Below, one piece after another: positions 58,004 to 64,000 of a stretch of 64,000 nucleotides of DNA. Source of the DNA: UBA2199 sp964628035 (GTDB taxonomy: Bacteria; Acidobacteriota; Aminicenantia; UBA2199); contig CAZVPI010000001.1 in assembly GCA_964628035.1 (NCBI GenBank), positions 636,977 through 700,976 on the forward strand, read 5' to 3'. The notes under the pieces are model-generated. The model worked only from the letters and a program-made list of their open reading frames with translations. It did not search any database and had not been told where the DNA came from. The first letter of the stretch is position 1. Each line of letters opens with the position of its first letter. The position numbers and the translations under genes were made by a program.

Positions 58004-59476
58004 ATGAACTGGATCCTCGCCCTGCCCGCGTTATTCCTGCTGCTGGCGGCGGCGGCCTTCGCCGCCGGCCGCAGCCCCCGCGGCCTGCCGCGCCAGGCGC
58101 TGCCCCAGCTGCTGCTGCTGCTGCTGCTCAGCGCCGCCATCGCGCTGTTCGCCGCCGGCTGGCTGGCCCACCTGCCCTCGGCGCCGAGGGTCCTCTTCTT
58201 TCTCTGGCTGCTGTTCTGGTTCTTCGTGGTGGTGCTGGCCGTCAGGGTGTTGGCCTTTCTCGTTTTTGACTTCCTGGTGCTGCAGCGCCAGGGCGTCCAC
58301 TATCCCAAGCTGATCAAGGACGTGGCCGTCTTCCTGCTCTTCGTCGTCGGCGTGCTGCTGATCCTCAAGTACTACCTCGGCCTGCGCGTGTCCGGCCTGC
58401 TGGCCTCGACGGCGGTGCTGACGGTGGTGGTCGGCTTCGCCCTGCAGGATGTGCTGGGCAACCTCTTCTCGGGCATCGTCCTCAACTTCGAGGATTCTTT
58501 CAAGATCGGCGACTGGGTGCGCATCGGCGAGCGCGAGGGCCGGGTGGAGCAGTTCGGCTGGCGCTCGTTCAAGGTGCGCACCATCGACCGCGAGCTGATC
58601 GTCCTGCCCAACCAGGCGGCTTCCAAGGCCGAGGTGCTGATCTATGGCTCCGGGGGCCAGCCGGTGGCCCTGCGCGTGAGCTTCGGCGCCGGCTACGGCG
58701 ACAGCCCCGACCGCGTGGAAGCGGCCGTCCTCTCGGCCCTGCGCGACCTGCCCGGCGTGCGCGCCGAGCCGCCGCCGCTGGTGCAGCTGACCGGTTTCGG
58801 CGATTTTTCCATGAACTACGAAGCCAAGTTCTGGATCGACGACTATGAGCGCCACCGGCGCATCGCCTCCGCCGCCCGGCGGCGCATCTGGTACGCCTTC
58901 CGCCGCCAGGGCATCGAGATCCCCTTCCCCAAGCGTGACGTCTACCTGAAGCAGGAGCGGAGCGAGGAGCTTTCCCCCGAGCAGGTCGCCGCGGCCCTGC
59001 GCGGCAACGACGTGCTGGCGGTGCTGCCCGCCGCCGATCTGCAGGCCCTTCTCGAGTCGGCGCGGCAGCGGGTGTTCGGCGCCGGCGAAACGGTCCTCCA
59101 TGAGGGCGAGGCGGGCGACCAGTTCTTCCACATCTACTCGGGGGCGATGGAGGTGCGCAAGAACGGCCGCTTCGTCGCCCGCCTGGGCCCCGGCGATTTC
59201 TTCGGCGAGATCGCGCTGGTCACGGGCGACAAGACGAACGCCGCGGTGGCGGCCGAGCGCGAGAGCATCGTGCTGATCGTCCCCTCCTCGCGCTTCCGCC
59301 AGGTGGTCGACATGAACGAGGCCATGGCCCGCAAACTGGCCGAGGTGATCACCCGCCGCCAGGCGGAGACGCGCGCCGTCGGCGAGAAGGGCCGCGCCGC
59401 CGCCCCGGCCGCCGCCGCCCGGGAATCCGAGACCCTGCTGAAGCGCATCCTGAAGTACTTCGGCGCCAGGGCGTAG
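58004..59476 (+). CDS. MscS-type mechanosensitive channel with cyclic-nucleotide-binding domain
   Basis: 490 residues. Five transmembrane segments (about 1-150) lead into the MscS pore and beta domain (about 140-310; 'VVVGFALQDVLGNLFSGIVLNFEDSFKIGDWV' type, LIVLPNQAASK). A C-terminal cAMP/cGMP-binding domain follows (about 340-455; 'VLHEGEAGDQFFHIYSGAMEVRKNGRFVARLGPGDFFGEIALVTG' type, quoted in outline). MscS channels release solutes in osmotic downshock; the extra domain suggests gating by a cyclic nucleotide. The family of MscS-CNBD fusions is known in bacteria. Convergent with rel, with only 7 bp between the stops. Confidence 0.88.
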   Translation: MNWILALPALFLLLAAAAFAAGRSPRGLPRQALPQLLLLLLLSAAIALFAAGWLAHLPSAPRVLFFLWLLFWFFVVVLAVRVLAFLVFDFLVLQRQGVHYPKLIKDVAVFLLFVVGVLLILKYYLGLRVSGLLASTAVLTVVVGFALQDVLGNLFSGIVLNFEDSFKIGDWVRIGEREGRVEQFGWRSFKVRTIDRELIVLPNQAASKAEVLIYGSGGQPVALRVSFGAGYGDSPDRVEAAVLSALRDLPGVRAEPPPLVQLTGFGDFSMNYEAKFWIDDYERHRRIASAARRRIWYAFRRQGIEIPFPKRDVYLKQERSEELSPEQVAAALRGNDVLAVLPAADLQALLESARQRVFGAGETVLHEGEAGDQFFHIYSGAMEVRKNGRFVARLGPGDFFGEIALVTGDKTNAAVAAERESIVLIVPSSRFRQVVDMNEAMARKLAEVITRRQAETRAVGEKGRAAAPAAAARESETLLKRILKYFGARA

Positions 59477-59483
59477 GCCGCGG

Positions 59484-61628
59484 CTATCTGCCGGCCGCGC
59501 GGCGGCGCTGCAGCGAGTACACCCCCGAAAGCGCCTGCAGCCGCGAGGTGATCTCCTGCAGCTGGAACAGGTCGCGCACCTCGAAGACCAGGGTGACGCG
59601 GGCGACCGCCTGGCTGGCCGGTTCCATCTCGATCTTCTTGATGTTGGAGTCGCCGGCGGCGATGGCGCCGGTGATGGTGCTGAGCATGCCCGGCTTGTCC
59701 TCGGCCAGCAGCTGCAGCTTCACCGGATAGGTGTAGTCCGGGGCGTCGTTCCAGCTGACCCGTTTCAGCCGCGAGGGCATCTCGCTGTTCACGTTGGGGC
59801 AGCTCCTGCGGTGCACCACCAGGCCGCGGTTCTTGGTGAGGTAGCCGACGATCTCCTCGCCCTTGATGGGATGGCAGCACTTGGCGAACGTGAAGTCGAT
59901 GTCGCCCTGGCCCTCGACGCGGACCAGCTTGTGGCGCTCGCCGCGGCGCGGCGCCGGCCGGCGCGGCGCCGGCAGGGTCACGGCGCCCACCTCGGGGAAC
60001 AGGCTCTTCAGCGCCTGGCGGTCCAGCGACCGGCGGCCGCCGCCCACGTCGCGCAGGAAGGTGTCCAGGTCGTCGTAGCGCAGCGCCTGCAGCCGGCGGG
60101 CGATGTCGGGGTCGTCGAAGGAGAGGCGGTGGCGGCGGCCGTATGCGCGCAGCACCTTGCCCCACAAGCGGCGCCCGCGCTCGAGGTCGCCGGCCGACTC
60201 CTCCTTCTGCAGCCAGGCCATGATGCGCTTCTTGGCCCGGGGGCTGGCGGCGAAGCGCAGCCAGTCGGCGCTGGGGCGGGCGTCCTGCTGGGTGACGATC
60301 TCCACCACATCGCCCGAGTTCAGCCGCGTACGCAGCGGCACCAGCTTCTCGTTGACGACGGCGCTCTTGCAGTGGTCGCCGATCTCCGAGTGGATGGCGT
60401 AGGCGAAGTCGATGGGCGTGGAACCGGCCTTGAGGTTGACGACCTTGCCCTTGGGGGTGAAGACATAGATTTCGTTGGGGGTGAGGTCGCGCTTGACCAG
60501 GCTGAGGAACTCCTTGGGGTCGGGGTTGGTCTTGTGCATCTCGATCATCTCGCGGAACCACTCCAGACGGTGGTCGTTCTCCAGGAAGGCCAGCCCCTCC
60601 TTGTATTTCCAGTGGGCGGCGATCCCCTCCTCGGCGTTGCGGTGCATCTCCTGGGTGCGGATCTGGATCTCGAACTTGACGCCCTCGCGGGTGATGATCG
60701 TGGTGTGGATCGACTGGTAGAAGTTGCTCTTGGGATTGGTGATGAAGTCGCGCCAGCGGCTGGGGATGTGCACCCACTGCTGGTGGATGGCGCCCATGAT
60801 CACGTAGCAGTTGGCCACGGTGTCGGTGATCACGCGCAGCGCCAGCAGGTCGTAGACGTTTTCCAGCTCGATGTTCTGCTTCTGCAGCTTGCGGAAGATG
60901 GAGATCTCGCGCTTGATGCGGTACTGGATCTCGGCCTCGATCTTGAGCTCCCGCAGCAGGGCCAGGATCTTTTTCTTCAGGCCTTCCACCTGCTGCAGCG
61001 CCCACTCGGTCCGGCCGCCGACCTCGGCCTTGATGCGCTGGTAGTCCTCGGGATACAGGTACATGAACGACAGGTCTTCCAGCTCGTCGCGCACCTTGCC
61101 CATGCCCAAGCGATAGGCGATGGGGGCGTAGATCTCCAGCGTCTCGCGGGCGATCTTGACCTGTTTCTCGCGCTCCAGGTGGGCCAGGGTGCGCACGTTG
61201 TGCAGGCGGTCGGCCAGCTTGATCAGGATGACGCGCACGTCGGCGGTCATGGCCAGGATCATCTTCTTCAGGGTCTCGGCCTGGGCGTCCTCGACGTCGA
61301 CCTCGGAGATCTTGGAGATCTTGGTCACGCCCCAGACGATGTCGCTGATCTCCTGGCCGAAGAGGCGGGTCAGGTCGTCGCGGCTGTACTGCGAGTCCTC
61401 GATCACGTCGTGCAGCAGGCCGGCGGCGATGGAAATCTCGTCGAGCTTCATCTCGGCCAGGATGCCGGCCACGGTCAGCGGATGGGTGATGTAGGGCTCC
61501 TTGGAGGCGCGCAGCTGGTTCATGTGGGCGTTGGTGGAGACGGAATAGGCCTTCTTGAGCAATCCGATGTTGGCCTCGGGGTAGTAGTGCAGGATCCGTT
61601 CCTGCAGTTCGTGAAAGCGCTTGATCAT
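59484..61628 (-). CDS. rel: Bifunctional (p)ppGpp synthase/hydrolase RelA/SpoT
   Basis: 714 residues, full length. The HD hydrolase domain (about 30-180) has H49 and the HD pair H73-D74 (LLHDVIEDS). The synthetase domain (about 230-345) shows SNFYQSIHTT and the FEIQIRT motif. TGS (about 385-450; GSTPIDFAYAIHSEIG) and a C-terminal ACT domain (about 635-710; ITGAIAAGDSNIKKIEM) complete it. Makes and breaks (p)ppGpp in the stringent response. Both catalytic halves appear intact, so it is the bifunctional Rel type. A GATAAT or TACTAT -10 lies in the 5' gap; the leader is short. Confidence 0.94.
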   Translation of the reverse strand: MIKRFHELQERILHYYPEANIGLLKKAYSVSTNAHMNQLRASKEPYITHPLTVAGILAEMKLDEISIAAGLLHDVIEDSQYSRDDLTRLFGQEISDIVWGVTKISKISEVDVEDAQAETLKKMILAMTADVRVILIKLADRLHNVRTLAHLEREKQVKIARETLEIYAPIAYRLGMGKVRDELEDLSFMYLYPEDYQRIKAEVGGRTEWALQQVEGLKKKILALLRELKIEAEIQYRIKREISIFRKLQKQNIELENVYDLLALRVITDTVANCYVIMGAIHQQWVHIPSRWRDFITNPKSNFYQSIHTTIITREGVKFEIQIRTQEMHRNAEEGIAAHWKYKEGLAFLENDHRLEWFREMIEMHKTNPDPKEFLSLVKRDLTPNEIYVFTPKGKVVNLKAGSTPIDFAYAIHSEIGDHCKSAVVNEKLVPLRTRLNSGDVVEIVTQQDARPSADWLRFAASPRAKKRIMAWLQKEESAGDLERGRRLWGKVLRAYGRRHRLSFDDPDIARRLQALRYDDLDTFLRDVGGGRRSLDRQALKSLFPEVGAVTLPAPRRPAPRRGERHKLVRVEGQGDIDFTFAKCCHPIKGEEIVGYLTKNRGLVVHRRSCPNVNSEMPSRLKRVSWNDAPDYTYPVKLQLLAEDKPGMLSTITGAIAAGDSNIKKIEMEPASQAVARVTLVFEVRDLFQLQEITSRLQALSGVYSLQRRRAAGR

Positions 61629-61845
61629 TTCCTATATAGTATTATCAATCGCCCGCTTTGGCAACGCGGCCTCCCGGAGGGGAGTGCGGCACGGGCCGGG
61701 ATCGGGAAACGGGAAACAATCGGCGCCGTCTTGACTTTTTCGCGGGCGGGGGGATATAGGAAAGGGCCATGGAAATGGGATGCGGCCGGGAGCGCGATGG
61801 GATCTCCTCCGGCGCCCGCCCCCCTTTCTCACCCAGGAGGGAAAA
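61629..61845. other. Divergent intergenic region
   Basis: 217 bp between rel (minus) and the secreted multidomain protein gene (plus). On the minus strand, TTGCCA followed 17 bp later by TACTAT lies within 30 bp of the rel start codon. A second hydrophilic stretch has no ORF of note. No repeat element is seen. Confidence 0.35.
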
Positions 61846-64000
61846 ATGAAACCGTACGCGCTCGCTTTCGTGCTGCTGTTGTCACTGGCGCTGGCCGCTC
61901 CCGGCGCCGAAAAAAGGGAAGACGGCGTGATCGTCAAGCCGCCGGCGAGACCGGCGCCGCCTGCCGCCCAGGCCGGCGCCCCGGGCGGCAAGGTCTTTTC
62001 CGCCTTTCCCAAGGTCGGCGCCCCCGGGGACACCCTGACCATCACCTCGCCCAACGGCGGCGAGGCCTGGACACGGAACGAGATCCGCGCCATCACCTGG
62101 ACGAGCGAAGGGGCCATCGCCAACGTCAACCTCGGCTATTCGACCGACAACGGCCTTACCTGGAACATCCTGCAGCTGGGAACGGCCAACGACGGAAGCG
62201 AGAGCTGGACCATCCCCTATGCCTATTCACAGGAGTGCCTGGTCGCCGTCGAGAGCGAGGACGAGAGCGTGGTCGATTTCAGCGACGCCCCGTTCGCCAT
62301 CTACAGCGATTACGCCGAGCCCAACAACACCTCGGCCGAGGCGGAATACCTGTCTCTGGGCACGTCGGCGAACCTGGTGTTCGACGGGCCGGAGAAGGCC
62401 AACGTCGACTGGTACTCGTTCTACATCCCGCCCGAGTCGGCCGGCCAAGACCTGAAGGTGAACGTGCGCGTGACCTCGCCCTATCCCGATCCCGCGCCCG
62501 AGGGCTGGCGCAGCGACCTGGACTTCGAGCTGCTCGACGGCTCGCTGCGCGTCCTGGGCACCACCATCAGCGGCTCGGACAACGAGACCCTGTACCTGCA
62601 CAACGTCGCCTCGGGCTGGTATTACATCTACGTGGGCTACTGCACGACCGACTACGCCGACACCAGCGAGTACGCGGTCTATTCAATCACCGTCGAAGCC
62701 GGCACCGGCTTCGGGCTCGGCTATGTCAGCGGACGCCTGCTCAACACCGCGGGCGACCCGGTGGCCGACGAGTTCGTCTTCCTCGACCCGTCCCCCTCGG
62801 ACTGGAACGTCTCGCGGCCGTACGTCACGTCGGGCGCCGACGGCCGCTTCACCGTGGCCTTCCTGCCCGGAACCTACACCCTGCTCTTCAACCACGCCGG
62901 TCCGAAGATCTGCGTGAACTACAGCGCCAGCTCGCCCAACGTGGTGGGGGAGTATTACAACGACAAGAAGACGGCCGAGACCGCCGACGCCGTCAGCTTC
63001 GTCGCCGGCCAGACGCTGGACCTGGGCGACATCACCCTCGACACCGGGGCCATCCTCTGCGGCCAGACCACTTATTCCAGCGGCCCCCTGTCGTCGGTCC
63101 AGGTGCGCGCCTATGACAGCGGAGGCAACACCCTCACCTACGAATATGCTCTGAGCGACTCGGGGGGCAACTACAGCCTGGACTGCGTCCCCACGACGGC
63201 GGCCCGGGTGCGCTTCAGCCGCGGCGGTTTCGCCACCGAGTACTATGACGACATGCCGACGCTGGGCTCGGCCGAGGTGCTGACGACCGCCGCCGGCGTC
63301 GCCCAGTACGGCATCGACGCCTTTCTCGTCCCCGGGGGCTCGATCAACGGCACCGTGACCGACGGCACGGGAACCGGGGTCGGCGGCGTGCGCGTGACGC
63401 TGTATTCCGAGCTCGACGGGGCGACCAGCCGCTCCTATACGACCACGGCCAGCGGCACCGGCACCTACAACCTCACCCGCATCCTGCCGGGGAACTACAA
63501 GCTGTATTTCGACACCGCCGGCGTGAGCTATTTCCCCGAGTGGTACGACGATGCCGCCAGCTTCGGCGCCGCCACGGTGGTCGGCGTCAGCAACAATGCC
63601 GCCACCTCAGGGATCAACGCCCAGCTGGCGCCTTACACGATCACCGTCACCGCGCCCAACGGCGGCGAGATCTGGACGGCGGGCACCGGCCAGGAGATCA
63701 CCTGGACCTCCACGGGCGGCGTGGGCAACGTCGACATCATCTACACTTATGACAACGGCTCCACCTGGCATTCGGTCATCGCCGATACGGCCAACGATGG
63801 CAGCTACCTGTGGACCGTCCCCGACACGCCGGCGGGCAACTGCTACGTTCAGGTTCTGGAGCACGCCGACGGCAGCCCCTATGACGCCAGCGATGCGCCC
63901 TTCACCATCCTGACCATGCCGTCGCCCTCGCTCGAATTGACAACGCCCAACGGCTGGGAGCACTGGACGCTGGGCGCCACCCAGTCCATCACCTGGAAGG
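61846..64000 (+). CDS. Secreted multidomain protein, 3' end outside window
   Basis: At least 718 residues, open to the window end. ATG with AGGAGGGAAA upstream. A signal peptide (about 1-20) is followed by a Pro/Ala linker and a Kre9/KNH-like Ig domain (about 65-150; ITSPNGGEAWTRNEIRAITW). Next come a pre-peptidase-like C-terminal domain (about 160-290), carboxypeptidase-regulatory-like repeats (about 290-575; GYVSGRLLNTAGDPV, GSINGTVTDGTGTGVGGVRV) and a second Kre9-like domain (from about 600; APNGGEIWTAGTGQEITW). A third starts at about 700 (LTTPNGWEHWTLGATQSITW). This is a typical architecture for large secreted surface proteins of Bacteroidetes/Acidobacteria-like organisms. No catalytic domain is seen in the visible part. 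Confidence 0.82.
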   Translation, partial: MKPYALAFVLLLSLALAAPGAEKREDGVIVKPPARPAPPAAQAGAPGGKVFSAFPKVGAPGDTLTITSPNGGEAWTRNEIRAITWTSEGAIANVNLGYSTDNGLTWNILQLGTANDGSESWTIPYAYSQECLVAVESEDESVVDFSDAPFAIYSDYAEPNNTSAEAEYLSLGTSANLVFDGPEKANVDWYSFYIPPESAGQDLKVNVRVTSPYPDPAPEGWRSDLDFELLDGSLRVLGTTISGSDNETLYLHNVASGWYYIYVGYCTTDYADTSEYAVYSITVEAGTGFGLGYVSGRLLNTAGDPVADEFVFLDPSPSDWNVSRPYVTSGADGRFTVAFLPGTYTLLFNHAGPKICVNYSASSPNVVGEYYNDKKTAETADAVSFVAGQTLDLGDITLDTGAILCGQTTYSSGPLSSVQVRAYDSGGNTLTYEYALSDSGGNYSLDCVPTTAARVRFSRGGFATEYYDDMPTLGSAEVLTTAAGVAQYGIDAFLVPGGSINGTVTDGTGTGVGGVRVTLYSELDGATSRSYTTTASGTGTYNLTRILPGNYKLYFDTAGVSYFPEWYDDAASFGAATVVGVSNNAATSGINAQLAPYTITVTAPNGGEIWTAGTGQEITWTSTGGVGNVDIIYTYDNGSTWHSVIADTANDGSYLWTVPDTPAGNCYVQVLEHADGSPYDASDAPFTILTMPSPSLELTTPNGWEHWTLGATQSITWK

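Noticed and set aside
59811..63116. Long plus-strand ORF (1101 codons) across rel and the secreted protein
   Set aside because: Antisense to rel over most of its length and out of frame with the real secreted gene; artefact of GC content.

Overview
This window is GC-rich, densely coded bacterial chromosome. The gene content points to the Acidobacteria / Candidatus Aminicenantes neighbourhood. The evidence is a VWFA-related protein of the acidobacterial type, a CBM9/DUF5916 outer-membrane protein, a tricorn-type protease, a large peptidase / beta-propeller / barrel protein, an MglA GTPase, and many secreted or lipidated enzymes. This placement is inferred from families, not from a marker gene. 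The outer-membrane barrels imply a diderm cell.

Layout. 1-9.7 kb: the 3' part of comEC, an unknown exported protein, a tightly overlapped four-gene minus-strand operon (radical SAM-SPASM, small membrane protein, ATC-hydrolase-like protein, GMC flavoenzyme), an M23 peptidase and a methyltransferase. 10-28 kb: an accessory-looking stretch of mostly monocistronic exported proteins (VWFA-related protein, two beta-lactamase-fold serine hydrolases, DUF362, DUF1579, C45 Ntn-hydrolase, DUF5916 protein, Tat-exported Fe-S aldo-keto reductase, histidine phosphatase, PEGA protein), with a decayed class III cyclase and several intergenic repeat elements. 28-31.5 kb: a YcaQ-type DNA glycosylase, a zinc-ribbon protein, two short ORFs that end inside heptamer repeats, and an initiator tRNA-Met next to a broken copy of its own 3' part. 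31.7-44.6 kb: lipoproteins and the large peptidase/barrel protein, then an MglA - MltD - ComM - rhodanese - MauE run, pilT, smpB, a CNNM/CorC protein and rex. 44.6-64 kb: Xaa-Pro aminopeptidase, tricorn protease, a KAS III-like enzyme, a Dps-like ferritin, a membrane LytTR regulator, a CPBP protease, a two-ATPase/two-permease ABC operon, a lipoprotein, an MscS channel with a cyclic-nucleotide domain, rel/spoT, and the 5' part of a secreted multidomain protein.

Themes. Peptide and envelope turnover dominates (M23, tricorn, XPP, CPBP, MltD, gluzincin-like peptidase, serine hydrolases). A motility/polarity group (MglA, PilT) lies near DNA-uptake genes (comEC, comM). Stress and redox control is represented by Rex, Rel/SpoT and a Dps-like ferritin.

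The most unusual material is intergenic. A pair of 126-127 bp inverted-repeat elements each carry an intrinsic-terminator hairpin and each sit between convergent genes. Several unrelated families of degenerate 7-bp repeats are arranged as inverted pairs or at truncated ORF ends. A purine-rich dispersed repeat occurs twice, and a tRNA-fMet 3' fragment is split by a 67-nt insertion. The four-gene radical SAM/GMC operon is the best protein-level candidate for an undescribed pathway.
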